Shown: positions 1 to 6,977 of the stretch, piece by piece | Numbering within the stretch: position 1 is the stretch's first letter | Layout: each line of letters starts with the position of its first letter | IMG/VR virus record: IMGVR_UViG_3300034198_006610 | Coordinates: 1-24,114 of that record | Reading direction: 5' to 3' (one strand) | Length of the DNA stretch: 24,114 bases | Origin: a virus | Notes under the pieces: generated by a model | The model's input: the letters and a program-made list of their open reading frames with translations, nothing else | The model's database searches: none | Told to the model about the DNA's origin: nothing | Program-made: the position numbers and the translations under genes

Positions 1-19
1 CTACTTCTTCGTTTGGCAT
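1..19 (-). CDS. Start of a leftward gene cut by the window edge
   Basis: Only the first six codons (MPNEEV) are inside the window. An ATG on the minus strand is preceded by a strong ribosome binding site, AAGGAGG, at 23-29. The gene continues the leftward operon beyond the edge. The product cannot be judged. Confidence 0.6.
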
Positions 20-28
20 CATTCCTCC

Positions 29-286
29 TTATTTGATTGAGCCGTCTGCTTTCCTTGGATAACTTCTATTGGCGCTAGCACTCTTTACTTTAAGATTGCT
101 TCGCACCGTCTTACCACCTTTACTCAATGGCTTAGTATGGTCAACATCTTTGCCATCACCTTTGCTAACTACACCTTCGCGTTCAAGCATACGTCTTGCT
201 TTGTTGCGTTGGGCGCGTTTCTTCTTAACTGCTTCTGTGCCATCGTAGTTAGCGTACTCGGCTTTGTAGTCTCTTTTGTAAACCAT
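29..286 (-). CDS. HNH endonuclease-like protein
   Basis: An 85-residue basic protein with a compact HNH-type nuclease signature: VDH at residues 48-50, then SKGG, RSNL at 62-65 and SANRSY at 71-76. The aspartate-histidine pair (D49, H50) and the later asparagines (N64, N73) fit the beta-beta-alpha metal fold of small phage HNH enzymes, in which the histidine activates water for DNA cleavage. There are no CxxC zinc knuckles. The N-terminal 40 residues are lysine- and arginine-rich and probably touch DNA. The gene lies 9 bp after the exonuclease gene in the replication/nuclease block, so roles in genome processing, recombination or host DNA degradation are all possible. Family assignment is fairly sure; the biological role is inferred. 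Confidence 0.75.
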   Translation of the reverse strand: MVYKRDYKAEYANYDGTEAVKKKRAQRNKARRMLEREGVVSKGDGKDVDHTKPLSKGGKTVRSNLKVKSASANRSYPRKADGSIK

Positions 287-295
287 ATCTATTCC

Positions 296-961
296 TTAGT
301 GCTTAGGGTGAAATTCGCAGCTTTTAACTTGGCACCAGCCGCATAGTGGTGTGCTTGTTGGGTTCCATACATTGTTAACGTAGCTAGCAGCTAGCTTTGC
401 CACGCGTTCTCTGTAATTCCGCCAATGAAAATCTCTATCTTCTAACAACATTTTATGCTTAACTGCGCTACCTTTCACCACAAATAATAGGGCTGAATTA
501 ACTTGCCGTATGTGGGGGAAGTGAGCAAACACCATCAAAGACATTAGGATTAACTGGTCTCGGTCTGGATACCTATCGTTGCCCGTCTTATAGTCAATGA
601 CCCAAGCCTTCAAGCCATCGTCATCAATAATAATTAAGTCGGCAATACCCCGAGCCCAAACATCCTCCGCATTAAAAGCGCAAGGTGACAAGTCTTCCTT
701 TACACCCATTTCATATTCGGGAAACTTGCGCCCTTCTTTCTTAAGTAGGCTATCCAGTATAGGTTGCATAAAGTCATACTCAGGCGGTAATGGCGTGCCA
801 TCTTTTATGTATAACTCAGCCGCCTCATGCACTTGTTTTCCGTAGATAGTGTGGACGGTATCGGTGAATGGGTAGTTTTTAAGTACCTTGACTTCGTGAA
901 ACCGCCTTGCACAACCTTCGTAATCCTTAAGCCCTGAATGGCTCCACTTAATTTTATCCAT
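296..961 (-). CDS. PD-(D/E)XK exonuclease, Cas4/RecB-like, with four conserved-looking cysteines
   Basis: A 221-residue nuclease of the PD-(D/E)XK superfamily (RecB/Cas4 type). The motifs run in order: GKQVHE with H45, an acidic patch around E82-E84, GIADLI with D108, VIDYKTG with D123 and K125, and a downstream Q136. These are the metal and catalytic residues of this fold. One cysteine near the N terminus (C17, in YEGCARRF) and three at the C terminus (C207, C210, C215) match the arrangement that holds a 4Fe-4S cluster in Cas4 and AddB nucleases. The likely role is a 5' or 3' exonuclease in phage replication, recombination or host DNA breakdown. The start ATG overlaps the stop of the upstream metallopeptidase gene by one base, so the two are translationally linked. 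Confidence 0.85.
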   Translation of the reverse strand: MDKIKWSHSGLKDYEGCARRFHEVKVLKNYPFTDTVHTIYGKQVHEAAELYIKDGTPLPPEYDFMQPILDSLLKKEGRKFPEYEMGVKEDLSPCAFNAEDVWARGIADLIIIDDDGLKAWVIDYKTGNDRYPDRDQLILMSLMVFAHFPHIRQVNSALLFVVKGSAVKHKMLLEDRDFHWRNYRERVAKLAASYVNNVWNPTSTPLCGWCQVKSCEFHPKH

Positions 962-1257
962 TAGAATTTTGCTGTCCGTATTGCTTGCTCGAGGCGGTCT
1001 GCAAACCCACTAACAAACTTCTCGTTGTGGTTAAGCTTGCTCTCACCCATGTCGTGCAAGATAGCATGGGTAATCTCATGCCATAAAGTATTATGCTGAC
1101 GAACCGCCGCTTGTTTAGCTATGGATATATGACCACCATCCCAGTTATACGCGCCTCGGCATTCTTGTTTACCAACAAACACAGTATCGTACAACTCTAC
1201 CTTGATCTTGCGTTTGCCAATTGTTACTACCTTTGGTACTGCATATTTCTTTTTCAC
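961..1257 (-). CDS. Small zinc metallopeptidase-like protein (HExxH)
   Basis: A 98-residue protein with a zincin motif, LWHEITHAILHDMGE: H60, E61 and H64, with E79 (in HNEKFV) a likely third zinc ligand. The layout, a short beta-rich N-terminal half followed by the HExxH helix and a closing helix, resembles small SprT-like or ImmA/IrrE-like phage peptidases. Whether it is a true protease and what it cuts are unknown. It overlaps the polymerase gene upstream by 4 bases (ATGA) and the exonuclease downstream by one, so it is expressed with the replication genes. Phage relatives next to replication genes are common, but their function is not established. Confidence 0.75.
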   Translation of the reverse strand: MKKKYAVPKVVTIGKRKIKVELYDTVFVGKQECRGAYNWDGGHISIAKQAAVRQHNTLWHEITHAILHDMGESKLNHNEKFVSGFADRLEQAIRTAKF

Positions 1258-3242
1258 TTCGCTTCTCCATATCGTTTGGCACAGCCGGTCTCAGCGTCAA
1301 GAGGGATTCCTGACATGTATTTTGGATCTGCAGCCATCTGCGCGTGTACCCAAACCTCAGCTTCTTTGGCTTCTGATTCGGGAACTAGTACTACAACTTC
1401 GTCATGCACTGTTAGAACGCAGGGGTACTTTTTCTGTATCCGTAGCATTCCGTCAGTCATAACACATCGTGCTACTGCTTGCACAATATTCTCTACAATT
1501 TTACCACCATACAACCGCTTGGGTTTGTTTTTGTCATCGCCACCATACTGCCATTGGATTCTACCCTTAGCATCAGGTATGCCCTCAAGGTGGGGGTAGC
1601 GTAGTGCCAAACCACTAGGTAGTTCTATCCTTTCTTTGGCAAACTTAATGCACTTATATTGATGCTCTTTTCCTTTTGATAGGCAAGAAAGAATTGCGTC
1701 GTTGCATAGTTGCCAAAAAGCAACAACTGGTTGAGAAGTACTTCTATAAATATCAATAATCCTCTTTGCTGCAACGCAATGAATAAGCAACTCATCACCT
1801 GTACAAGTGTGGGGTATCTCCAGCATCTTAGATAAGTTACTTTCCCAACCCATAAAGTCTTGCACATCCTGACCAGTAACGCCAAGCTGTTTAGCAAAAG
1901 CCTTATCGTACATTGTGGGAGGTGCGCCAAGAAAGCCAGTTAATAACTGAGCCGCAAAGCTAGCCCAACCCATGCCGTAACCACAACCTAATAACGCAGA
2001 CTTCGCACTCTGCCTGAGATCGGGATGTGTTTCTTTGGTGAGGTTCGGAATACCAAACATTTGCGCGCCAAACGCCGCGTAAGCATCTTTGCCTGAAGCG
2101 AAAATTTCGAGTAGAGCATCGTAGTCAGCAAGGTATGCGAGTACCCGAGGCTCGATCTGCGATAGGTCGCAGACGACGAGCGTATACCCCTTCGGCGCTT
2201 GGATAGCTTTACGTAAGAAAGATCCCCGCTTGAGGTTTTGTAGATTAAGCCCCGAGCCTTTGGACGCCGACCAACGACCGGTGTGGGCGCCGTAGTAATT
2301 GAGCGGGACAGGTAGTGTACCTCTTTCTGAAATATCCACGAACCTCTGCGCTCTTGTTCGCTCAAGTGTCGACTTAACTTTAAGGCGCGCTTCGCATATA
2401 AGCGATACGTCCTCGTTGTTTGAATTAAGCAACGCTTGGAAGAGGGCATCCGTCTTAGCGAAAGCGTAAGCTTCCTTACCAGTAGTTTTGCTAATTTTTC
2501 TTGGCGGGGATACCCCCAATGCTGTAAGCACTTCAGCAAACTGATCGTTACTAGCCAGCGCCGTTTCATCAACGTTAACTTTTTCAAGGATCGCTTCGCG
2601 CTTGGTACGCTCGTCAAGTATAGCTTCATCTAACATCTCCTTATCTAATTCAAGGACAGGGTTCACAAACATTTTTAGTGTGAGGTCGATGAGCCGCAAC
2701 TCGCCCTTAGGAAACCCGCCCTCTAGTTCGTCATTTAAATGGTCGAATATAGCTTCGCATAAGTACACATCGTGCAAGCAATACTGCGCTAGTTCTTCCT
2801 CTATGTTCATTGGTAACTCTTCCAAGCCGTCGGTAGAGTAGACTGCTTGTCCTTTTGGTGGGAGCTCGTAGTATTCTGCGAGTTTTGCAAGGCTGTTACC
2901 GACCTCGACCCCTCTAAGAGCACGAGCCATAGACAAAGAATCAAAAATAAAACAAGGGCTTGCGCCATACACCCACGAAAGAATAGCCACATCAAACTGG
3001 GCATTATGGGCAAGTACCGCCGTCCTACTCCAATCAATATCATCCACCCATGAAGGCAAATTGTCGTGAGTGACCCAATGCATCTGATCAACGCCATATT
3101 CTTTCCAACCAATACCAAACGCTTTAAATCTATCATCGCGTATGTACTCCTCCGTAGTCATCTTGGATAAGGTGTAATCTGCTCTGTCCCATCTTGTTTC
3201 AAAATCAATAACTAAAATCCTATCAAATGGTTTATTAGCCAT
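1254..3242 (-). CDS. Family-A DNA polymerase with 3'-5' exonuclease
   Basis: A 662-residue replicative polymerase of the Pol I / T7 gp5 type. The N-terminal DEDDy-like proofreading domain shows IDFET (D13, E15), HNAQFD (D84) and YCLHD (D158). The polymerase domain shows a TGRWS template-contact motif at 321-325, motif A VVCDLSQIEPR (D359), motif B RQSAKSALLGCGYG (R410, K414, Y422) and motif C VHDEVVV (H613, D614, E615). All catalytic residues are present, so the enzyme should both polymerise and proofread. It has no 5' nuclease domain, as is usual for phage versions. Residues about 435-500 form an extra segment between motifs B and C. It is transcribed leftward with the nucleases, marking this as the replication module. 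Confidence 0.97.
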   Translation of the reverse strand: MANKPFDRILVIDFETRWDRADYTLSKMTTEEYIRDDRFKAFGIGWKEYGVDQMHWVTHDNLPSWVDDIDWSRTAVLAHNAQFDVAILSWVYGASPCFIFDSLSMARALRGVEVGNSLAKLAEYYELPPKGQAVYSTDGLEELPMNIEEELAQYCLHDVYLCEAIFDHLNDELEGGFPKGELRLIDLTLKMFVNPVLELDKEMLDEAILDERTKREAILEKVNVDETALASNDQFAEVLTALGVSPPRKISKTTGKEAYAFAKTDALFQALLNSNNEDVSLICEARLKVKSTLERTRAQRFVDISERGTLPVPLNYYGAHTGRWSASKGSGLNLQNLKRGSFLRKAIQAPKGYTLVVCDLSQIEPRVLAYLADYDALLEIFASGKDAYAAFGAQMFGIPNLTKETHPDLRQSAKSALLGCGYGMGWASFAAQLLTGFLGAPPTMYDKAFAKQLGVTGQDVQDFMGWESNLSKMLEIPHTCTGDELLIHCVAAKRIIDIYRSTSQPVVAFWQLCNDAILSCLSKGKEHQYKCIKFAKERIELPSGLALRYPHLEGIPDAKGRIQWQYGGDDKNKPKRLYGGKIVENIVQAVARCVMTDGMLRIQKKYPCVLTVHDEVVVLVPESEAKEAEVWVHAQMAADPKYMSGIPLDAETGCAKRYGEAK

Positions 3243-3250
3243 TGGGTTCC

Positions 3251-3454
3251 CTATGTAAGTAATATAGCGCCAAAAATAACTGCTACTAATGAAGCGGCAT
3301 ATACAGCTACAGCCGCTCGTTGTTTCTTGATGCTTGATATATCCCCTATGAGTGCGGTCTGCAAATACTCCATGTCACAATCAATTGCAGGTCGCAAGTC
3401 AGGGTGGTAGTTACTGCCGATTTTTACTTTGCCAGTATCGTATGGAGTTCTCAT
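3251..3454 (-). CDS. Small protein with one C-terminal membrane helix
   Basis: A 67-residue protein of unknown function. Residues 1-45 are hydrophilic. A basic stretch, KKQRA, then precedes a hydrophobic segment (about 46-66, AAVAVYAASLVAVIFGAILL) that should span the inner membrane once, with the N-terminal part in the cytoplasm. Its ATG overlaps the stop of the upstream small gene (ATGA). It ends 8 bases before the polymerase start. I do not recognise the family. Confidence 0.65.
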   Translation of the reverse strand: MRTPYDTGKVKIGSNYHPDLRPAIDCDMEYLQTALIGDISSIKKQRAAVAVYAASLVAVIFGAILLT

Positions 3455-3624
3455 ATACGCCCCCCAGTTACCAAGCTTGCGGTGCTTCTATATATTTCTA
3501 AATCACGTTCGCGTGGGTGGACTGGTGGTTTGTACTCTATAAGAGGGGGTGGTTTTTTTGGCTGTGCCCATTTGATTGGGTCTGATTTATCTTCTTCGAT
3601 TATTTGTTTTGGTTTACTGCTCAT
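3451..3624 (-). CDS. Small proline- and lysine-rich protein
   Basis: A 57-residue reading frame beginning MSSKPKQIIEEDK and ending SLVTGGRI. It is preceded by TAAGGAGAATAC-ATG, a strong ribosome binding site with normal spacing, and its TGA overlaps the ATG of the following gene (ATGA). A run of prolines (QPKKPPPL, KPPVHP) in the middle suggests an extended, unstructured protein. Function unknown. The coupling and the binding site make it a likely real gene despite its size. Confidence 0.65.
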   Translation of the reverse strand: MSSKPKQIIEEDKSDPIKWAQPKKPPPLIEYKPPVHPRERDLEIYRSTASLVTGGRI

Positions 3625-3633
3625 GTATTCTCC

Positions 3634-3861
3634 TTAGTTTAAAGTTCGGTTAGCCATGCGCTCTTGCACATAATGCCCCGTTGTTTTTGCCGCATCTTCT
3701 AACAGCTCAGGAACTTCCCACTCCTCAATGTTAAGTCCATAGATGCGTACTACTTGTGTTTCATAATCATACCCAACGACAATAGCACAACAGTTGGCTT
3801 CTTCTTCTATGCAATCGTTGAGTATTTCGTGTACTGCACTGAGGGTTTCATTCTGTTCCAT
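3634..3861 (-). CDS. Small acidic protein of unknown function
   Basis: A 75-residue acidic protein (MEQNETLSAVHEILND...). Two neighbouring cysteines (ANCCAIVVGYD) lie in what looks like the start of a beta strand. A plausible ribosome binding site (AAAGGACTGGT-ATG) lies inside the end of the upstream VRR-NUC gene, and the genes overlap by 14 bases. I do not recognise the family. The tight packing says it is transcribed with the replication genes. Confidence 0.65.
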   Translation of the reverse strand: MEQNETLSAVHEILNDCIEEEANCCAIVVGYDYETQVVRIYGLNIEEWEVPELLEDAAKTTGHYVQERMANRTLN

Positions 3862-4153
3862 ACCAGTCCTTTATAAAGTCAAGAGCGTTTGCTACATCCT
3901 CGATGTTGTCCTCGTTTACTACAAAGGCTATCCCTTCGACGGCTTTTATTTTCTCCATCTCTGCTTCTTGTAACGCAGTCGGTTTATTACTGCCCGCTTT
4001 ACACTCGATAGCAATAAACTGACCAAAGTAACAAGCCACAACATCAGGTATACCACTACGCCCAAAACCTCCAGTAACAGGGTAGAAGTAATACGCCCCA
4101 TAATTTTTAAGAACATTGACTACTTTCTTTTTTACCTTGGCTTCGGGTGTCAT
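3848..4153 (-). CDS. VRR-NUC domain nuclease
   Basis: A 101-residue single-domain nuclease of the VRR-NUC family, a PD-(D/E)XK fold. Visible residues: E4 in the first helix, GRSGIPDVV with D37, IECKAG with E50 and K52, and a following Q62. Spacing and length match stand-alone phage VRR-NUC proteins, whose relatives include the FAN1 nuclease that acts on branched DNA. It probably resolves junctions or trims flaps during phage replication and packaging; that role is inferred from the family. It overlaps the neighbours on both sides (ATGA upstream, 14 bases downstream), so it is part of one polycistronic message. Confidence 0.92.
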   Translation of the reverse strand: MTPEAKVKKKVVNVLKNYGAYYFYPVTGGFGRSGIPDVVACYFGQFIAIECKAGSNKPTALQEAEMEKIKAVEGIAFVVNEDNIEDVANALDFIKDWYGTE

Positions 4154-4347
4154 TGTAGTTCCGCATTGCGTTTCCTTACTTCATCAATCCGTTGTAAACA
4201 AGAAATAATTTTAAATCGCTGGTCATCGAGCATTCTAAAATCACCCATTGCTTCGGCTTTAAGAGCAAGAATAACCTCAGCTTCGAGGTTACCTAGAGCC
4301 GCGTTCTCACGCATTATTTTTAACGCTTCTAAGTCACTTAACTGCAT
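4150..4347 (-). CDS. Small helical protein of unknown function
   Basis: A 65-residue protein, almost entirely predicted helix by eye (MQLSDLEALKIMREN..., then LQRIDEVRKRNAELQ at the C terminus). It overlaps the winged-helix gene upstream by 14 bases and the VRR-NUC gene downstream by 4 (ATGA). A GGAG lies 10 bases before the ATG. It may be a small partner of one of these DNA-binding neighbours. Not recognised. Confidence 0.6.
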   Translation of the reverse strand: MQLSDLEALKIMRENAALGNLEAEVILALKAEAMGDFRMLDDQRFKIISCLQRIDEVRKRNAELQ

Positions 4348-4627
4348 GTTTTAATTTCTCCACAAGTTTTTCTCCCTTTACAGTAAGGGTGTAGTGTACT
4401 AGGCGTAAGTCTTTTTTGTCGTCGGTTTTTTGAACTAACCCTTTTGCAACCAGCATCTTGAGATACTTATTAGTAGATGCCGAAGTAAGGGCTTTCTGTT
4501 TATTTACCAACGAAGCAACGCGACTGTAAGTAGTAGGGGCGGTGCTTTCAAGCAGACCCAGCACATAATCCTCACCCCAACTTAGCCCAGCTTCATCACG
4601 GATATACTGCGCATCAAATATACTCAT
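4334..4627 (-). CDS. Winged-helix DNA-binding protein
   Basis: A 97-residue protein with a MarR-like winged-helix layout. A first helix carries LSWGEDYVLGLLES. It is followed by TTYSRVASLVNKQK, a recognition-type segment SASTNKYLKMLVAKGL, and a wing strand pair, VQKTDDKKDLRLVHYTLTVKG. Such proteins bind DNA as dimers and usually regulate transcription. The ATG overlaps the stop of the upstream gene (TAATG), and that gene looks like a second winged-helix protein, so the pair may act together. Target sites are unknown. Confidence 0.75.
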   Translation of the reverse strand: MSIFDAQYIRDEAGLSWGEDYVLGLLESTAPTTYSRVASLVNKQKALTSASTNKYLKMLVAKGLVQKTDDKKDLRLVHYTLTVKGEKLVEKLKHAVK

Positions 4628-5187
4628 TACTTGCCTTGTTTACCAAACACAATATCGAGCAACTGATATACATGGCGGGCATCGTAGATGTTCAAGCTAC
4701 TAACAAACTCTTCTGCATTGAACTTAGCCTTACCAGTATGAGGACGCGGCGCGTCTTGTGGGGCTGGGGTGTTCGTTTCTGCTACACCTTTTGTTTGCTT
4801 CTTTGTCACGATGCTGACTGTCTTTTTCTTCTTACTGTAAAGACCCTTGATCTGCGTCTCGTAAGTAGTAGCCACCGCCCAGTACACAAATATAACTCGT
4901 CGACCATACCCCTTGAACTCAGGGTTATCAATTGCTACACGCCCAATTAACTTGCGGTCGTACAGGGTCTTAAGTGTTGACGCAATAGATGCGTCGTCTT
5001 TGTTGGTAATATTAAATGCTCTGCGGATGTGTGGCATAGAGCACTTAGGGTTGGTCTTAATAAAGTCATAGATTTGTTCGCTAAACGATTTGTCTGACTC
5101 TCGTGGTGTTTTGGCTACCTTCGGGGCTTCCTCAGGTAAAGTCCAAGTACTAATGATTTTCTTAACTTCAGTTTGCATATCTGGCAT
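4627..5187 (-). CDS. Winged-helix protein with basic tail
   Basis: A 186-residue protein. Residues about 33-105 read as a winged helix: SEQIYDFIKTNPKCSM, then IRRAFNI, DASIASTLKTLYDRKLIG, and wing strands ending RVIFVYWAV. The centre (about 115-155) is lysine- and proline-rich and probably disordered. The C terminus (KFNAEEFVSSLNIYDARHVYQLLDIVFGK) looks helical and could be an oligomerisation segment. Function is probably DNA binding, either transcriptional control or replication. An AAGGAG ribosome binding site precedes the ATG, and the spacer in front contains a tandem 13-bp repeat (5224-5249) that could be its own operator. Confidence 0.7.
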   Translation of the reverse strand: MPDMQTEVKKIISTWTLPEEAPKVAKTPRESDKSFSEQIYDFIKTNPKCSMPHIRRAFNITNKDDASIASTLKTLYDRKLIGRVAIDNPEFKGYGRRVIFVYWAVATTYETQIKGLYSKKKKTVSIVTKKQTKGVAETNTPAPQDAPRPHTGKAKFNAEEFVSSLNIYDARHVYQLLDIVFGKQGK

Positions 5188-5223
5188 ATAAACTCCTTGT
5201 TTGTTGTTTGCCTATTAAATTTT

Positions 5224-5249
5224 ACTACAGTTTTTTACAACAGTTTTTT
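5224..5249. repeat. Tandem 13-bp repeat in front of the winged-helix gene
   Basis: ACTACAGTTTTTT (5224-5236) is followed directly by ACAACAGTTTTTT (5237-5249), a match at 12 of 13 positions. A third, poorer unit (ATGTTGTTTTT) follows. The repeats fill the spacer between the genes ending at 5264 and starting at 5187. They sit where an operator or promoter for the winged-helix genes would be. I cannot identify a clear -10/-35 pair here. Confidence 0.55.
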
Positions 5250-5263
5250 ATGTTGTTTTTATA

Positions 5264-5482
5264 CTACTTCTTCTCGAGTAGATTGAAAAGCTTTTCCATG
5301 GTGTCATCCATGTCAAGAGCCAAGTCGATTAACGCTAACAGCTTTTTGTTAAATTTAAACGATAGGTTATCTGCTTCCCTGCTTTTAATTCCTGATACCG
5401 CTTCGTCTATTGTTGCGTCCATAACTTCATGGTGCAAGGTTCTTATATCAGACCCTAACTCATTTATGCGTTGTTTGTTCAT
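5264..5482 (-). CDS. Small helical protein of unknown function
   Basis: A 72-residue, mostly helical, charged protein (MNKQRINELGSDIRTLHHEV... ending EKLFNLLEKK). The heptad-like leucine pattern in the last 30 residues suggests a short coiled coil. The start ATG overlaps the stop of the upstream gene by 4 bases (ATGA). No family recognised. Confidence 0.65.
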   Translation of the reverse strand: MNKQRINELGSDIRTLHHEVMDATIDEAVSGIKSREADNLSFKFNKKLLALIDLALDMDDTMEKLFNLLEKK

Positions 5483-5706
5483 TTCTCTTGTGCCTTTCTT
5501 AAAATTGCTCTAGCAAATTCTCGTCTACCAGCATAGGTATCAATAAGATTTGAAACTTCATCACCTATTGAATCTATTTCCTCATCTGTTAGTGTCTTTG
5601 CTGGATGGGTGTAAAGTGGCTGACCATCAATACTCATAGGGTCTGCCTTCCAATTGATGTAGTCATTACACATACTGTTTACATACGCTACTGGTTCATT
5701 GTTCAT
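5479..5706 (-). CDS. Small phage protein with PLYTHPAKTLTDEEI motif
   Basis: A 75-residue protein. It opens with NNEPVAYVNS and contains QPLYTHPAKTLTDEEIDSI, a stretch I recognise from many small accessory proteins of proteobacterial phages, in which PVA(Y/W) is followed by a PLY(T/A)HP turn. Function of that family is unknown. The C terminus (EFARAILRKAQEK) is helical. It is coupled to both neighbours by 4-base ATGA overlaps. The motif is the best hint in the window about host range. Confidence 0.7.
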   Translation of the reverse strand: MNNEPVAYVNSMCNDYINWKADPMSIDGQPLYTHPAKTLTDEEIDSIGDEVSNLIDTYAGRREFARAILRKAQEK

Positions 5707-5930
5707 TTTGCTTGTGCCTTTAACTGTTTATTAAATTCCTCAACTTCTTTCCACCATTCAGCTGAATACTTTGACGGCTTTGACGACATTGCAGCAGCGT
5801 CATATACCTTTGTTGTTATATCCAGTATGTGTTTTACATCTTTCAAACTAAGTTGACCCATCAATTGCAAAACTTTCATCACCGCAACATCGTTGTCTAA
5901 CGACTGGGGTTTTACGATAGCTTCAATCAT
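5703..5930 (-). CDS. Small protein of unknown function
   Basis: A 75-residue protein starting MIEAIVKPQSLDND. A longer version beginning at 5981 is possible, but the ATG at 5930 is preferred. It makes a 4-base ATGA overlap with the stop of the upstream gene, the pattern used throughout this operon, and GGAG lies in front of it. The C-terminal part (SAEWWKEVEEFNKQLKAQAK) is a charged amphipathic helix. No family recognised. Confidence 0.65.
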   Translation of the reverse strand: MIEAIVKPQSLDNDVAVMKVLQLMGQLSLKDVKHILDITTKVYDAAAMSSKPSKYSAEWWKEVEEFNKQLKAQAK

Positions 5931-6139
5931 CCTACATACTCCTCTGCCATGTTTTCTGCGTAAGTTAACCAAGGTTTCCATGCTCTGCGTATCTCACCAA
6001 AAGCATAGTGGTGCGGGTTGCCTTGTAGTACTAGGACACGCTTGGCTTCTATGCTTTCTTGTTGTGGGATTGTTGTGAACAAAGAATTGCGGTTAGCTTC
6101 TTCAAGTAGTTTGTTTCTTGTGCGGTGCTTATTTTCCAC
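5927..6139 (-). CDS. Small basic protein of unknown function
   Basis: A 70-residue protein (MENKHRTRNKLLEEANRNS...). It is basic at the N terminus, with aromatic residues toward the end (RRAWKPWLTYAENMAEEYVG). It overlaps the upstream gene by 11 bases and the downstream one by 4. Not recognised. Confidence 0.6.
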   Translation of the reverse strand: MENKHRTRNKLLEEANRNSLFTTIPQQESIEAKRVLVLQGNPHHYAFGEIRRAWKPWLTYAENMAEEYVG

Positions 6140-6332
6140 AGTCGTCCTCTAGTTGTTTGGTTTTTGTCTGAAGAGCGATGATGACCGTTGATAAGGTCTG
6201 TAGTTCCCGACAGATTGTGTTGATACTTTGCCTGACTTGTTGAGCATGGGGGCTAGTGTCCATAAAACTATACTGCGCACCTGTCGCCCCTTGAATTACA
6301 GCTTCCCTATCTTCTGTTGTGAATGTTGTCAT
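6129..6332 (-). CDS. Small protein of unknown function
   Basis: A 67-residue protein (MTTFTTEDREAVIQGATGAQ...). The second half, SINTICRELQTLSTVIIALQTKTKQLEDD, has a regular hydrophobic spacing consistent with a coiled coil. The start is coupled to the upstream stop by ATGA. No family recognised. Confidence 0.6.
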   Translation of the reverse strand: MTTFTTEDREAVIQGATGAQYSFMDTSPHAQQVRQSINTICRELQTLSTVIIALQTKTKQLEDDCGK

Positions 6333-6655
6333 ACTTCCTCCTTGTATTGTTTAATTAAACCTTGCACTTTCTCTAACTCGTGCATCTTGCCTGCAATAAA
6401 CCCAGCTTCCCATAGTGGATCTACCATACCGCTAGCTATGTACGCTTCATACTGTTTGGGTATGGGTATCCAGTTAGCGTAAGCGTCGTCGTATAAAGGT
6501 TGGTCATCATTACGCAAAGCCTCATAATCCATAGCGTAACTTTGTAACTCCAAACCCAAATCCGAATCGGCAGTTAATAGATTCTCATCAAACTCCTCTA
6601 TCTTGCCGTCATTCCATATAAATCTTAATTGCACCTTCGTTATTGTTTTGCTCAT
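6329..6655 (-). CDS. Acidic protein of unknown function
   Basis: A 108-residue acidic protein. The N terminus (KVQLRFIWNDGKIEEFDEN) looks like beta strands. The middle has several aromatic and acidic residues (QPLYDDAYANWIPIPKQYEAY), and the C terminus is a helix (GKMHELEKVQGLIKQYKEEV). The last codons, AAG GAG GAA GTA TGA, double as the ribosome binding site for the next gene. Function unknown. Confidence 0.65.
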   Translation of the reverse strand: MSKTITKVQLRFIWNDGKIEEFDENLLTADSDLGLELQSYAMDYEALRNDDQPLYDDAYANWIPIPKQYEAYIASGMVDPLWEAGFIAGKMHELEKVQGLIKQYKEEV

Positions 6656-6819
6656 ACAACCTCCTTTTCGTCAAAAGAACCAACGAACTCCATCATGCAA
6701 TCGCCTTCCATAAATCTAGTCCAAAACTCAGCGTCTATCTGTGGTTTGGGTTCGTCAACTTCCGTTCCCATAATTACATAATCGTTTTCATCTATTAAGC
6801 TAAACCTATACACTTTCAT
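6652..6819 (-). CDS. Tiny acidic protein, 55 residues
   Basis: The reading frame begins MKVYRFSLIDENDYVIMG and ends SFDEKEVV. A ribosome binding site (AAGGAGGTTGT-ATG) precedes the start, and both ends overlap the neighbours by ATGA. Two acidic patches and a beta-rich opening are visible. Function unknown. It matches the next gene in size and in its last residues (KEVV). That ending comes from the embedded ribosome binding site rather than from shared ancestry. Confidence 0.6.
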   Translation of the reverse strand: MKVYRFSLIDENDYVIMGTEVDEPKPQIDAEFWTRFMEGDCMMEFVGSFDEKEVV

Positions 6820-6977
6820 ACAACCTCCTTAATTCGATCAGCTTCCTCACATATAAAATCAAACTGCATATCCAAAACATTAAAGTGTTTACCCGCTTCA
6901 GCTTCGGCATCATCGCAGTTATCTGCCTCCACTTCTACATATGCACACCCAGTTACTAATACATTCCATCTGCTCAT
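6816..6977 (-). CDS. Tiny acidic protein, 53 residues
   Basis: The reading frame begins MSRWNVLVTGCAYVEVEADN and ends EEADRIKEVV. It has a beta-rich N-terminal half, then an acidic helix with DDAEAEAGKHF. The alternation suggests a beta-beta-alpha mini-fold. The start follows AAGGAGGTTGT, and both ends overlap their neighbours by ATGA. Function unknown. Confidence 0.6.
   Translation of the reverse strand: MSRWNVLVTGCAYVEVEADNCDDAEAEAGKHFNVLDMQFDFICEEADRIKEVV

Noticed and set aside
1093-1599. 168-residue plus-strand open frame opposite the polymerase
   Set aside because: It is antisense to the conserved polymerase motifs and metallopeptidase, has no ribosome site, and has no recognisable features.
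5931-5981. Longer N terminus for the gene ending at 5703
   Set aside because: The internal ATG at 5930 makes the 4-base overlap used all along the operon and has a ribosome site. The extension would overlap the neighbour by 55 bases.
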